In this document: in pieces, positions 6,801 through 14,161 of the stretch
Layout of the letters: the number at the start of each line of letters is the position of its first letter
Numbering within the stretch: position 1 is the stretch's first letter
Source of the DNA: an uncultured Eggerthellaceae bacterium
GTDB lineage: Bacteria; Actinomycetota; Coriobacteriia; Coriobacteriales; Eggerthellaceae
Reading direction: 5' to 3'
DNA length: 64,000 nt
NCBI GenBank assembly: GCA_910588095.1
Contig: CAJUQH010000010.1
Location: forward strand, 1-64,000
The notes under the pieces: generated by a model
Told to the model about the DNA's origin: nothing
Databases searched by the model: none
Seen by the model: the letters and a program-made list of their open reading frames with translations, nothing else
Translations under genes and position numbers: made by a program

Positions 6801-7413
6801 TGATGGCACCTACCACCCTGTGCGCCTGCTCGGCTTGTGCGTAGACGAGCTTTCCGATATCGACGGGAAGGCTGGGATGACCTTCGGGTTCCGGGATGTC
6901 TTCGCGGTCGACAACCTCACCAACAGTCTTGACGGCAGCCGTCCATTCGATACAGCTTTGCGCGACTCGAAGTCCAATGAAGGCAGCTGGGAGGCCACCT
7001 CGATGCGCTCGCAGCTCAACAGCCGGTTCGTGGCTATGCTCGAGCCGCAGATGCGCGAACGTGGCACTGGCATCGTGCCCGTATCCAAACACCAGCAGAT
7101 TACCGGTGGCAACAGCTGGGATCACCTGCAGACGTCGCTTGATGAGCGCATCTGGATCCCGTCAGCCTACGAGGTATTCGGGCAGACCTTTCCTGACTAC
7201 AACGCAGCCGAGGAGATCTTGGAGCAGTACCGTCATCCTTCCTATATGAACCTTGGCGCGAAGACGTTCGACGGCCAGCCTTGCGCCTATTGGCTTCGTG
7301 GAGCCGTGGTCACGAACCGCTTCAACTACTCTTTCGTGAGCGCGAGCGGCTCCATAGGTGGCGATGGGGCCGACCAAAGCCAGTATGGCATTCTGCCCTG
7401 CTTCTGTTTGTAG
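3841..7413 (+). CDS. Secreted BspA-like/InlB-repeat surface protein 1 with C-terminal DUF6273-like domain
   Basis: 1190 residues. Residues 1-32 are a signal peptide (basic start, hydrophobic core, ...PFAHA). A low-complexity region follows that includes peptides encoded by interspersed DNA repeats. Residues ~180-350 are leucine-rich repeats of the LRR_5/BspA type (VTLPKSVSDVDDRAF, LTTINAPATVTSI). Residues ~515-746 hold InlB B-type repeats (PNGGTLG...GYTFRGWYD...HAQW), ~747-917 a domain shared with the other two surface proteins, and ~965-1190 resembles DUF6273 (WIPSAYEVFG...YWLRG). No LPXTG motif or C-terminal membrane anchor is visible. The start follows AAAGGAG. The likely role is adhesion or host interaction, inferred from domain type only. 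Confidence 0.85.
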   Translation: MRASAVSFAQKIVAATLAALLTFTLVPFAHAEGEGSGSVEDEAAAPGLPDQPNDSADSVILSEGTEGPSPSVTLSGAAEGGEVEGSNENSLTLASGLVGKPSSFINSDVALDGDPVIGSFTADGLTFAVADGSTVELVGVTGAEGAFGSEVPASPQPPSAPTPEAANLVLPETVAYEGTEYALASIAPYAFYLSGVTSVTLPKSVSDVDDRAFRSSDVASVAVAEGNPTYSSFDGALYDADQLSLLLIPEGKQGAVRIPKTAEVVSPSVFSHCPLVDDISVDAGSAAFASENGLLYSSDLTTLLRVPAGATEVTIREGCATIAAGTLEACANLTTINAPATVTSISPDIFHAIPTVSLPAASVILSEVSEAAEAEESDEGQASEAVAQLNTMVALSSADDGLQEVEPSAITAHLSEGADASLWESVGLCTEWDYAIDSTSVVGSAAIYGANVLSMGVLANKCTQTVTDVKVGTSFAVGEARAAFSSNSNGQAGSITLSYNGVWRLQIWSDAAKKNLMHDYSFKVTSNYGCRFKGWSTTLTGDTFVTKTVNTTMTSNNPYKVYPRWSDAFTATLEPNGGTLGATKSLTFICGDPLPSAASAIPKRTGYTFRGWYDSPIGGVRYYDQNGVARITRWEQNSNITLHAQWTKINYSLGFDTDSEPGDEGYAGEIRPDEPHSVEDGPIEVEDPKRPGYVFQGWVIPGVGGEHALDQNLVYEGDDGKWYVDASKLPDYAGSDGRVELTARWTSVISVDVPSVATFYYDLVTDQSAEAHEAALSGTTSFSSKSAVDLRVCGLESRKAAGADSLFSKGADADGLLSVYPASEGKAVTVEGAQGAVGAKPAATAVDFALDDIVLEAAFTKAGADAYKVPANGKLTLTYRLNLGADAKLDYDKVLAMEEGKPAALASLTYTFAANLPAGPFPTGNKADPLWVENTDSDLAPVGIYGLADIKTAANDMASYGKQPQESSYYKLYRGLLDEEADFQLRVDGTYHPVRLLGLCVDELSDIDGKAGMTFGFRDVFAVDNLTNSLDGSRPFDTALRDSKSNEGSWEATSMRSQLNSRFVAMLEPQMRERGTGIVPVSKHQQITGGNSWDHLQTSLDERIWIPSAYEVFGQTFPDYNAAEEILEQYRHPSYMNLGAKTFDGQPCAYWLRGAVVTNRFNYSFVSASGSIGGDGADQSQYGILPCFCL
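4015..4098 (+). repeat. Two in-frame copies of a palindromic interspersed repeat
   Basis: The copies begin at 4015 and 4054 and read GTCA(T/C)(T/C)CTGAGCG(A/G)AG, then a variable hairpin, then in the second copy GTCGAAGGGTCC. The hairpin arms differ but pair: GGGACC/GGTCCC in the first, GCCGC/GCGGC-like in the second. They translate as VILSEGTE and VTLSGAAEGGEVEGS. The form matches the widely scattered TCATTCTGAGCGAAG...GTCGAAGAATCC type of intergenic repeat. Confidence 0.75.
4263..4323 (+). repeat. Second type of palindromic repeat, copy in surface gene 1
   Basis: The outer arms are CGGGGCCGA (4263-4271) and TCGGCCCCG (4315-4323), around a conserved core that starts GGGGGCATTCGGCTCAGAGG and ends CTTCGCCTCAACCCCC. 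The copy in surface gene 2 keeps the core but has different, still pairing, arms. It is read through in frame. Confidence 0.7.
4927..4971 (+). repeat. Third in-frame copy of the VILSE-type interspersed repeat
   Basis: It runs from GTCATCTTGAGCGAAG to GAAGAATCC with a short CAGC/GCTG hairpin between, and encodes SVILSEVSEAAEAEES just after the LRR domain. Confidence 0.7.
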
Positions 7414-7425
7414 TGGGCGACATAG

Positions 7426-7713
7426 CTAACATGCAAGCGGGACGACCTCTGGCAGGGAGGAAACGTCAAGAGTCTTCAATCGATAGGTCGTTTCGAGATT
7501 GAGCCAGAACTGCGCCGTAGTGCCAAGCGCCTCTCCGAGCAGCCATGCCATCTCTGCTGTGATGGCACGTCGTCCATGGACGATATCCGATATGGCCGAC
7601 TGGGGCTTGCCGATGGCTTTTGCCAGGCGATACTGGCTTATGCCCATTGGCTCGAGGAACTCCTCGACAAGAACCTGCCCAGGTGGAGCAATGTAATCAT
7701 CGATGGTAGTCAC
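7426..7713 (-). CDS. higA: HigA-type antitoxin, XRE-family helix-turn-helix
   Basis: About 95 residues from the GTG at 7713. The beginning VTTIDDYIAPPGQVLVEEFL and the helix-turn-helix ISQYRLAKAIGKPQSAISDIVHG are typical of HigA antitoxins, which neutralise HigB and repress the operon. I prefer the GTG over the ATG at 7734 because GGAG sits six bases before it and the family starts at this point. The 5' end overlaps the 3' end of higB by 17 bases, so translation is coupled. The ATG start would only add seven residues. Confidence 0.85.
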   Translation of the reverse strand: MTTIDDYIAPPGQVLVEEFLEPMGISQYRLAKAIGKPQSAISDIVHGRRAITAEMAWLLGEALGTTAQFWLNLETTYRLKTLDVSSLPEVVPLAC

Positions 7714-7984
7714 AAAACTCCACTCCTTCCGCACCGCGCTCAGTCCAGGTGAAGCAAAGGCGCCACTGCTCGTTTACCCGAATGCTGTATTGGCCGGCAC
7801 GGCTACCTCTTAGTGCTTCAAGCCGATTGCCTGGCGGAACGCGTAAGTCAACAAGAGCGTTCGCAGCATCAAGGAGCTGTAGCTTGCGGTAGAGAACCTT
7901 TCGAAGATTGGGAGGCACCCGCTTTGGAGGGAATGCAACCGGATCTATCCAGAATCGTTCTATATCTTGGTCTTTGAACCGCAT
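7697..7984 (-). CDS. higB: HigB/RelE-family toxin
   Basis: About 95 residues (MRFKDQDIERFW...WRLCFTW...CDYHR). It matches the compact RelE/HigB fold of ribosome-dependent mRNA endonucleases; the C-terminal Arg-rich strand and Y-H are the usual functional end. Toxin before antitoxin is the HigBA order. The ATG at 7984 fits family length; a TTG at 7993 is possible. The pair lies in a less GC-rich pocket just downstream of surface gene 1, in line with a mobile module. Confidence 0.85.
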   Translation of the reverse strand: MRFKDQDIERFWIDPVAFPPKRVPPNLRKVLYRKLQLLDAANALVDLRVPPGNRLEALRGSRAGQYSIRVNEQWRLCFTWTERGAEGVEFCDYHR

Positions 7985-8010
7985 GGCATCCAATGCTTCT
8001 GTGATACGGA

Positions 8011-8039
8011 ATTATACTACCGCATTGCAGAAGTATCAA
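8011..8039 (-). promoter_or_regulatory. Promoter of higBA
   Basis: On the minus strand TTGATA (8039-8034), a 17-bp spacer and a perfect TATAAT (8016-8011) lie about 27 bases before higB. HigA would be expected to bind here, but I could not pick out a clear operator. Confidence 0.8.
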
Positions 8040-8230
8040 TCGCTTAGGCAAACTACGAATGCGATGGCATAATGGTAGCGCTTATATTGACGCAGACTAG
8101 GTAATAAAATTGCGGTGTTTTCCCAGATAAAATCAGGAAATTAAGATATGTGGATTGGAGAATAGGTGATTAAAGCCCGGTTCGGGGCCGGTCATTTCCC
8201 GGCATTTATGCAAGTTGCCTGGGAAGGCGT

Positions 8231-9403
8231 TTAAGCGATGGTGCCGCCGGCGAGCAGCACGTCGTCGTCGTAGACCACGAGGGCCTGGCCGGGTGCGGCG
8301 GGGCGCTGGGGCTCGTCGAACTCGATCACGAGCGTGTCGGCATCGGGCTGGGTGGCGGTGGCGGGTTGCGGCACGTGGCGGTAATGGGTCTTGGCCATGA
8401 CGCGGGTGGGGCCTTCGAGGGCCGTGGCGTCCACCATGGACACATCGTGCGCAGTCACGCGCGTGACCAGCGCTTCGTCGAGCGGGCCGACGGTCAGCGT
8501 GTTGCTCTTGGCATCTTTCCCGCACACATAGAGCGCTTGCGGCGCGGCCACGCCGATGCCCTTGCGTTGGCCGAGGGTGTAGCGGGCGATGCCCTGGTGG
8601 GTGCCCAGCAGCTTGCCGTCGTTGTCCACGATAGGGCCTGGCTTCAGCGTGCTAAGGTCGAACTCCCCATCGATGCTCGCAGCCCCGACGCCTTCCGCAA
8701 GCGTTTCCGGACGGCCATCGCCTAGCGCTCCGCCATCGTAGGCGCCAGCGTCGCAAGCGGCAGAGTAGCGCTCAATGAACGCCACGTAGTCGCCGTCGGG
8801 CACGAAGCAGATGTCCTGGCTGTCGGGCTTGCTCGCGCACGCGAACCCGCGCTCCTGCGCAAGGGCGCGCACCTGGGACTTGGTCAGCTCGCCCAGGGGC
8901 AGCAGCAGGTGGGCCAGGTCGTCCTGGGTCGCGCGGAACAGCACGTAGCTCTGGTCCTTCGCTTCGTCGAGCGCACGGCGCAGCACCCAGCGCCCGCGGA
9001 CCTCATCGAAGCCCACGCGAGCGTAATGGCCGGTGGCCACCGCATCGAGCCCTAGCGTGCGGCGTTGTTGCTGCAGCGCGGCCAGCTTCAGGTGGCGGTT
9101 GCAATCGATGCAGGGGTTGGGGGTGCGGCCGTCCAGGTAGACACGGCAGAAGCGCTCGACCACCTGGCTGCGGAACGTGTCGGCCATGTTCGCGACGTGA
9201 TGCTCGATGCCCAGGTTAGCGCAGAGCGCGCGGGCGTCTGCCGCCTCGCGTTGGGCCGCCGTCGCACCTTCCGCGGCCGCTGTGGCTACGGTGCCCTCCA
9301 GCAGGCTCATGGTGAGCCCCACGACCTCGTGGCCTTCGCCCTGCAATAGGGCGGCCATCACCGAGCTGTCGACCCCACCGCTCAGGGCGGCGAGCACCTT
9401 CAC
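8231..9403 (-). CDS. mnmA: tRNA-specific 2-thiouridylase MnmA
   Basis: 390 residues. It uses ATP and a sulfur relay to make 2-thiouridine at position 34 of tRNAs for Lys, Glu and Gln. The PP-loop SGGVDSS is at 8-14, the nucleophile Cys98 in TPNPCIDCN and the second cysteine Cys199 in SQDICF; these agree with the E. coli enzyme's positions. The GTG at 9403 is chosen because GGAGG precedes it and the family begins right at KVLAALSGG. It overlaps the stop codon of the upstream hydrolase (GTGA), so it is the last gene of a coupled leftward operon. Confidence 0.95.
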   Translation of the reverse strand: MKVLAALSGGVDSSVMAALLQGEGHEVVGLTMSLLEGTVATAAAEGATAAQREAADARALCANLGIEHHVANMADTFRSQVVERFCRVYLDGRTPNPCIDCNRHLKLAALQQQRRTLGLDAVATGHYARVGFDEVRGRWVLRRALDEAKDQSYVLFRATQDDLAHLLLPLGELTKSQVRALAQERGFACASKPDSQDICFVPDGDYVAFIERYSAACDAGAYDGGALGDGRPETLAEGVGAASIDGEFDLSTLKPGPIVDNDGKLLGTHQGIARYTLGQRKGIGVAAPQALYVCGKDAKSNTLTVGPLDEALVTRVTAHDVSMVDATALEGPTRVMAKTHYRHVPQPATATQPDADTLVIEFDEPQRPAAPGQALVVYDDDVLLAGGTIA

Positions 9404-10443
9404 GCTGCGCCCTCCGTCGCGCCTTCGCTGCTGGCCGGGCCTTCCGTGAGGTTGCTGCTGCCACTGCCGTTGCCGTCGTGCCCGGCGCCCGCGCAGCCAG
9501 TGCGGCCCTCCCGCACGATGGAGATCGCCGCCGGGATCTGCTCCTCGCGCGGGGCTGCCTCGCTGCGGTCGGCTACGGTCAGCGTGGCGCATCCATCCAC
9601 GCGGCGGCTGCTGGTGGCGGCGGCCATGCGCACGAGGGCCGAGAACAGGTGCCCCATGGGCTGCTTGTCGGCGAAGAACTCCGGGTGCCACTGCACGCCC
9701 ACCATGAACGAGCGGTCGTACACCTCCAACGCCTCCACCAAGCCGTCAGGGCCGTAGGCAGTGGGCCGCAGCAGCGGCGCCACGTCGCGCACGCCTTGGT
9801 GGTGCATGGAATTGGTGGGCACGCTCTCCACTTCCAGGATGTCGCCGAGCTTCGACGGATGCACGACGCTCACCACATGGCCCGGCGTGTCCCACGAGCC
9901 CTCCTGCCAGTGGCACACGCCCGCACGCGGCCCAGGAGCCGCATCGGCGCTGGCTGCCCTCGACCCGGCGCCCGCCGCCGCAGCAGCAGCCGCGCCCGCC
10001 CCCGCACCCCCGCCGAACTGATCCGCCAGGTCGGTGTACAGCGTGCCGCCGAAATGCACGTTCATCATCTGCATGCCACGGCAGATTCCCAGCACCGGCA
10101 CGTCGAAGCGGTAGGCGTACGACAGCACCAGGCACTCCACTTCCTCGCGCGTGGGCGTCAGGCGGCTGATGCCGTGCTGGATGGTGGGGTACGTGGCGCG
10201 GATGCGCTCCACGTCGGGGATGTACTGCTCGCCGTAGCGCTGGGAGTCTATGTCGTTGCCGCCGGTGAGGATGAACCCGTCGATCATGGGCAGCAGAGTC
10301 TCGTAGGTGGCGTCGTCGGGAGTCAGCGGCACCACGATGGGCACGCCTCCTGCCCCTACGATGGCATTCACGTAATGCTCGCGCACTGCTATGCTGCGCG
10401 TGTCGGGGCTATGGGAGGGCACGATGCCGATGATGGGTCGCAT
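9400..10443 (-). CDS. Gamma-glutamyl-gamma-aminobutyrate hydrolase-like protein (peptidase C26)
   Basis: 347 residues with a class I glutamine amidotransferase fold. Cys121 lies in LGICRGMQMMN, and His253 and Glu255 in QWHPEF. Family members such as PuuD cleave gamma-glutamyl bonds; the true substrate here is unknown. Two additions are unusual: an Ala/Gly-rich insertion at about 144-176, and a ~65-residue Gly/Ser/Ala-rich tail after the catalytic domain. Both may simply reflect high-GC sequence drift. It shares one base with the preceding gene (TGATG) and four with mnmA. It is not the missing guaA glutaminase by sequence type. Confidence 0.85.
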   Translation of the reverse strand: MRPIIGIVPSHSPDTRSIAVREHYVNAIVGAGGVPIVVPLTPDDATYETLLPMIDGFILTGGNDIDSQRYGEQYIPDVERIRATYPTIQHGISRLTPTREEVECLVLSYAYRFDVPVLGICRGMQMMNVHFGGTLYTDLADQFGGGAGAGAAAAAAAGAGSRAASADAAPGPRAGVCHWQEGSWDTPGHVVSVVHPSKLGDILEVESVPTNSMHHQGVRDVAPLLRPTAYGPDGLVEALEVYDRSFMVGVQWHPEFFADKQPMGHLFSALVRMAAATSSRRVDGCATLTVADRSEAAPREEQIPAAISIVREGRTGCAGAGHDGNGSGSSNLTEGPASSEGATEGAA

Positions 10444-11906
10444 CAGCGGGGCTCCTTCGGCTTGCGCTTCCACCCGCGCTGCTTGCGGTGGCCCCATTCC
10501 TCTTTCAGCTCCTCCGCATGGCGCTCCATGTCCTTGATGCTGAACGGCCGGTCGAACGCGTCGCGCTTGGCGAACAGCCACACCACCAGCAGCAGGCTGG
10601 CCGCGCCCACGCGGATGGTGCCCTCGAACAGGAACTCGCTGCCGGCGATGAGCACCAGCAGCGTTATGGTGAGGGCCCACGCCGTGCGGAAGCGCAGGAT
10701 GAGCCCGATGGCGCACACGATGAGCATCACCGAGCTTATGATGAGCGGCACGCCCACGAACAGCGCGCCGATGTTGATCCATTCCGTGAGCATGGTGAAC
10801 GGCGTGAACACGCCCGGCACGAACACCAGCCCCACGTTCACCAGGCCGATTATGAGCACGAGCGTGCCCGATATCCAAGCGATGTCCTTGTGCTTCTGCA
10901 GCTGGGTGGCCGTCTTCTTCGACGCGAAGAACCCCGACTGCGACAGCAGCGCCGCGCCGATGCAGAACGGTATCCAGAACATGATGCCGCGGTACACCAG
11001 CGCGATGGCGGTGGCAGTGGCGAGCGAGCAGCCATAAGCGGTCAATATGGCGGCGATGGATGCCTCGACCACGCCCACGCCTTGCGGTGTCGGGCTGAGG
11101 ATGACCGATATGGCCGACACGGCGAAGGCCGCGATGAGCGCGCCCACGTGCTCGAACCCGAAGGCGTAGCCGATGGCCACCAGGCACGACATGTTCAGGA
11201 TGGCCGAGAACGACGCATAGGCCACCGTTATGAGCGTGCCCTTGGGGTTCTTCGCCAGGATGTGCGACGTGTTGATGAACGAGTGCGCCGTCTTGCGGCC
11301 CCAGCCCGCGCTCATGCTCTTGCGGATGACGCCCAGCACCTTGTTGAGCGCCGTCTCGATGCGCAGCATGATGCCGTACAGCACGCGCGGCTTGCGGTAC
11401 CCGATGAAGAACAGGCTCGACAGGGCCACCATCGTGGCGCCCAGCGCCAGGCCGCCGGCGATGAACAGCCAGTTCACGCGCCCCGAAAGCAGCATGGTCA
11501 AGAACCCGATGATGGATATGACGAACACCGCGGCGAAGTAGCCTATCTGCGAGAGGATGGCGCCGCCGGTAGCTTGCCCCGCGTCGCACCCGCGGCGGTG
11601 GGCGTCGTCGATGATGAAGGCCACGCCCGTGGCGCCCGAGAACAGGCAGAACGTGTTGATGAACACGAGCGAGAAGATGAGCACCACGTTGTGCCAGAAG
11701 CCGGTGCGGTGCCCCACGGCGTCGAAGGCAGCATCGTAGCTGGCCGCTTGGACGAAGTGACGCCCCAGCATGAGCAGGATGGATACCACGATGGGTATGA
11801 GCGCGCCGGTGGCAAGGGTGTTCACGAAATCGGCCAGGTAGTCGATGTTGGCGAGCAGGAAGCAGACGGCGATGATGCCAAGCACTAAGAGCAGTGCCTT
11901 CTTCAC
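10443..11906 (-). CDS. Polytopic membrane protein, lysylphosphatidylglycerol synthase TM-like (UPF0104)
   Basis: 487 residues with about a dozen hydrophobic segments and a basic C-terminal tail. The pattern TPQGVGVVEA in the middle is the signature of the LPG_synthase_TM/UPF0104 family, the flippase-like half of MprF. The cytoplasmic aminoacyl-transferase half of MprF is absent, so lipid lysylation cannot be claimed. A GTG start is preceded by GGAGG. It is the first gene of the operon with the C26 hydrolase and mnmA, and a -10 box lies about 40 bases upstream. Confidence 0.8.
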   Translation of the reverse strand: MKKALLLVLGIIAVCFLLANIDYLADFVNTLATGALIPIVVSILLMLGRHFVQAASYDAAFDAVGHRTGFWHNVVLIFSLVFINTFCLFSGATGVAFIIDDAHRRGCDAGQATGGAILSQIGYFAAVFVISIIGFLTMLLSGRVNWLFIAGGLALGATMVALSSLFFIGYRKPRVLYGIMLRIETALNKVLGVIRKSMSAGWGRKTAHSFINTSHILAKNPKGTLITVAYASFSAILNMSCLVAIGYAFGFEHVGALIAAFAVSAISVILSPTPQGVGVVEASIAAILTAYGCSLATATAIALVYRGIMFWIPFCIGAALLSQSGFFASKKTATQLQKHKDIAWISGTLVLIIGLVNVGLVFVPGVFTPFTMLTEWINIGALFVGVPLIISSVMLIVCAIGLILRFRTAWALTITLLVLIAGSEFLFEGTIRVGAASLLLVVWLFAKRDAFDRPFSIKDMERHAEELKEEWGHRKQRGWKRKPKEPR

Positions 11907-11942
11907 GCTTCCTCCTCGGCCGGGGCCTCAATGAACGGGGCT

Positions 11943-11948
11943 ATTATA
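11943..11948 (-). promoter_or_regulatory. -10 box of the UPF0104-hydrolase-mnmA operon
   Basis: A perfect TATAAT on the minus strand, without a recognisable -35. Confidence 0.4.
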
Positions 11949-12020
11949 TCGCACCTGGAAAAGCCCCGCCCAGCCATGGGGCGTTGGCGCCCGCGCATGC
12001 CCCTATATAAAGGCAGGGAA

Positions 12021-12048
12021 ACAAAAAGCCCCGCCTGAGGCGGGGCTT
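12021..12048 (-). terminator. Rho-independent terminator of rpmB
   Basis: The 10-bp stem AAGCCCCGCC/GGCGGGGCTT has a 3-nt loop and on the minus strand runs into TTTTTGTTT. Confidence 0.9.
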
Positions 12049-12115
12049 GCATTCAAGGGAAGAAGGTCTTGCAGTGCGGTGGGCGGCAGGCCGCCCGATA
12101 GCGCGTGCCAGGGCT

Positions 12116-12307
12116 TTAGGCGCGCTCGACCTTGCCGGCCTTCATGCAGCTCGTGCACACGCGGGCCTTGCGGACGCGGCCCTTGTCATCCTTGATGGTG
12201 ATCTTCTGCACGTTCGGGTAGAACATGCGGTTGCTCACGCGGTGCGAGTGGCTGATGCTGCGGCCAGCGGAAGGCTGCTTACCGCAAATCTCACAGATCT
12301 TCGACAT
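12116..12307 (-). CDS. rpmB: 50S ribosomal protein L28
   Basis: 63 residues from the ATG at 12307 (MSKICEICGKQPSAG). Two CxxC pairs, CEIC and CTSC, mark the zinc-binding form of L28. The alternative upstream start adds only three residues; the chosen ATG has GGGGAG upstream. The gene is monocistronic between its own promoter and terminator. Confidence 0.95.
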   Translation of the reverse strand: MSKICEICGKQPSAGRSISHSHRVSNRMFYPNVQKITIKDDKGRVRKARVCTSCMKAGKVERA

Positions 12308-12351
12308 GGTTATCATCTCCCCTTATGAGGTCATTTCCGTACAGCCTTGCT

Positions 12352-12357
12352 ACTATA
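12352..12357 (-). promoter_or_regulatory. -10 box of rpmB
   Basis: TATAGT on the minus strand, with TTGTTG at 18-bp spacing as a possible -35. Confidence 0.5.
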
Positions 12358-12389
12358 TCACAGGCCCAGACGCGCCAACAAGGGGGTAA

Positions 12390-13682
12390 TTATGGCACGT
12401 TGCGCTTCAAGATGCGCAGGCACAGCAGCGCGGTGACGGGCACGGCGAAGGCCAGCACGGCCCCGAAGTCGAAGCTGGCCGCGGCGCCCCAGGTGTCCAC
12501 GATGATGCCGCTGACCGAGGGCCCGAAGGCCATGCCGCAGGTCATGCCCGCGTTCATCCAGGTGATGGCCTCGGTTATGCGGTCGCCGGGCACCGCGCGC
12601 TCGCAGGTGGCGTTTGCGGTTATGAGCAGCGGTGCGTAGAACAGCGCGGCGATGAGGGACACGATGAACAGCGACGTGGCCGAATCGATCAGGAACATGC
12701 TGCCGTAGGCGCAGCCGATGGCCACGGCCGCCGCGATCAGCTGGGCGTACTGCGGCACCCGCAGGCGCAGCATGCCGAACATGAAGCCCGTCACCATGGA
12801 AACGCACGACGCCACGATGAGAACGATGCCGGCTATGTTGGGGTTGCCCAGCTCTTCGGCCAGGGCCACGGTGGTGGCGTCGAACACGCCGAAGAAAGCG
12901 CCCACGAAGAACATGATGGCGAACAGCACCCGCACTGCCGATGACGTGCGTATGATGGCGGCCCGCTTGGCAGGGCGCCCAGCGGGTTCGGCGCCTTCCG
13001 CATCCTTGGCACCTTCCGCATCAGCATTCCCGCGCAGCTGATGGCTGGCAGCCCAGCCCGGCTCCGGCTCGGTGCTGCGCGACAGCGTGAGCAGCGCGGT
13101 GCCCGCCACGAAGGTGATGCCGCCGGCCAGCAAGCCGGCGATGGGTGCGATGGCCGACGCCAGCGCGATGGATATGGATGGGCTGAACATGAACCCGATG
13201 TCGTCGAGCACGCCCTCGTAGGAGAACATGGTGCGCAGCTCGGGCGCGGCGCTGCCCAGGCGCCCTGAGCGTATGAGGTAGGTCCAGCGCGCGCGGGCGA
13301 GCGCTTCGGGGCGCGGCACGAAGCCCATGGGCACCGCGGCGGCGAGCAGCACCCACACCGGGCCGTGCAGCGACACGTTGGCCAGCATGATGGCGAGCCC
13401 CACCATGGTGACCGCGGCGGCTAGCGGCACCACCTTCGACTGGCCGCGCTCATCGACCTTCTTCGACACCCGCGGCGCGATGCAGAACGTGGAAAGCGCG
13501 ATGACCGACGAGGTGAGGCCCGCGATGAAGAACGAGTACCCGGCCAGCGTGACCATGGTCACCGTGCCGATGTTCATCATGTAGGCGTAGAAGCGCATGA
13601 GGAAGCAGCCCGCATCGAATGCATAGGCCTGCCTCACGCGCAGCAGCGACGCGTACACCTTGGGGTCGAACTTCTGAGCCAT
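12390..13682 (-). CDS. MFS-family transporter
   Basis: 430 residues with twelve predicted membrane segments and a central cytoplasmic loop rich in Ala/Glu (about 215-245). A basic/Asp motif after the second segment (APRVSKKVDERGQSK) matches the MFS loop motif. The substrate is not deducible. The first codons MAQKFDPKVYASLLRV have no ribosome-binding site; instead a perfect TATAAT lies six bases before the ATG, so the mRNA is probably leaderless. Confidence 0.85.
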   Translation of the reverse strand: MAQKFDPKVYASLLRVRQAYAFDAGCFLMRFYAYMMNIGTVTMVTLAGYSFFIAGLTSSVIALSTFCIAPRVSKKVDERGQSKVVPLAAAVTMVGLAIMLANVSLHGPVWVLLAAAVPMGFVPRPEALARARWTYLIRSGRLGSAAPELRTMFSYEGVLDDIGFMFSPSISIALASAIAPIAGLLAGGITFVAGTALLTLSRSTEPEPGWAASHQLRGNADAEGAKDAEGAEPAGRPAKRAAIIRTSSAVRVLFAIMFFVGAFFGVFDATTVALAEELGNPNIAGIVLIVASCVSMVTGFMFGMLRLRVPQYAQLIAAAVAIGCAYGSMFLIDSATSLFIVSLIAALFYAPLLITANATCERAVPGDRITEAITWMNAGMTCGMAFGPSVSGIIVDTWGAAASFDFGAVLAFAVPVTALLCLRILKRNVP

Positions 13683-13688
13683 GCCCTC

Positions 13689-13694
13689 ATTATA
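13689..13694 (-). promoter_or_regulatory. -10 box placing the MFS transcript start at its ATG
   Basis: TATAAT, then GAGGGC, then the ATG on the minus strand. Initiation at the usual 7 bp would fall on the A of the start codon. Confidence 0.6.
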
Positions 13695-13754
13695 GAGACT
13701 ATGCGCACCCCGTTTCCAGGGGCGGCTCCCCTGATGGGGGCGCTCTGTTTGCGG

Positions 13755-13760
13755 TATACT
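13755..13760 (+). promoter_or_regulatory. -10 box of the gls24-fakA-recG region
   Basis: TATACT about 29 bases before the Gls24-family gene, with a poor -35. It is divergent from the MFS promoter. Confidence 0.45.
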
Positions 13761-13788
13761 TTCCCTTCGGTACTAGGAAGGAGCGCCT

Positions 13789-14136
13789 ATGAGCTCGAAC
13801 ATCCCCGGAGACCTCCACGTTGCCAACGACGTGCTCGCCGACATGGTGGGCAACGCCGCCTTGGAATGCTACGGCGTGGTGGGCATGACCGCCGCCGACA
13901 CCGACGGCGCCATGGCCAAGATACTGCCTGCCCATCGCCTGCGTCGCGGCGTGGTGGTGGAGAGCACCGAAGCGGGCGTGCACGTCGACCTGTACGTGGT
14001 CATCGAGTACGGCACGAACATCCTCACGGTGTCGCAGAACCTCATCGACCAGGTGAGCTTCGCGCTGACCGAGTACGCCCACGTGCCGCTGGCCGGCGTC
14101 GAGGTGCACGTGCAAGACATCAAGGTGCGCCGCTAG
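13789..14136 (+). CDS. Asp23/Gls24-family protein
   Basis: 115 residues. The pattern HVANDVLADMVGNAALECYGVVGM...VDLYVVIEYGTNI...VEVHVQDIKV is that of the small Asp23/Gls24 family, whose members associate with the cell envelope or stress response. In many Gram-positives a short paralogue of this type sits directly before the DhaL/FakA gene, as here (gap 25 bases). That conserved pairing suggests a link to fatty-acid kinase, but the molecular role is not known. AAGGAG precedes the ATG. Confidence 0.85.
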   Translation: MSSNIPGDLHVANDVLADMVGNAALECYGVVGMTAADTDGAMAKILPAHRLRRGVVVESTEAGVHVDLYVVIEYGTNILTVSQNLIDQVSFALTEYAHVPLAGVEVHVQDIKVRR

Positions 14137-14161
14137 GCGCGACTCTATATAAGGAAACCAC

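Noticed and set aside
9400..10443. C26 hydrolase as the missing glutaminase of GMP synthase
   Set aside because: Its motifs are of the PuuD type, it is in another operon, and the GuaA glutaminase signature sequences are absent.
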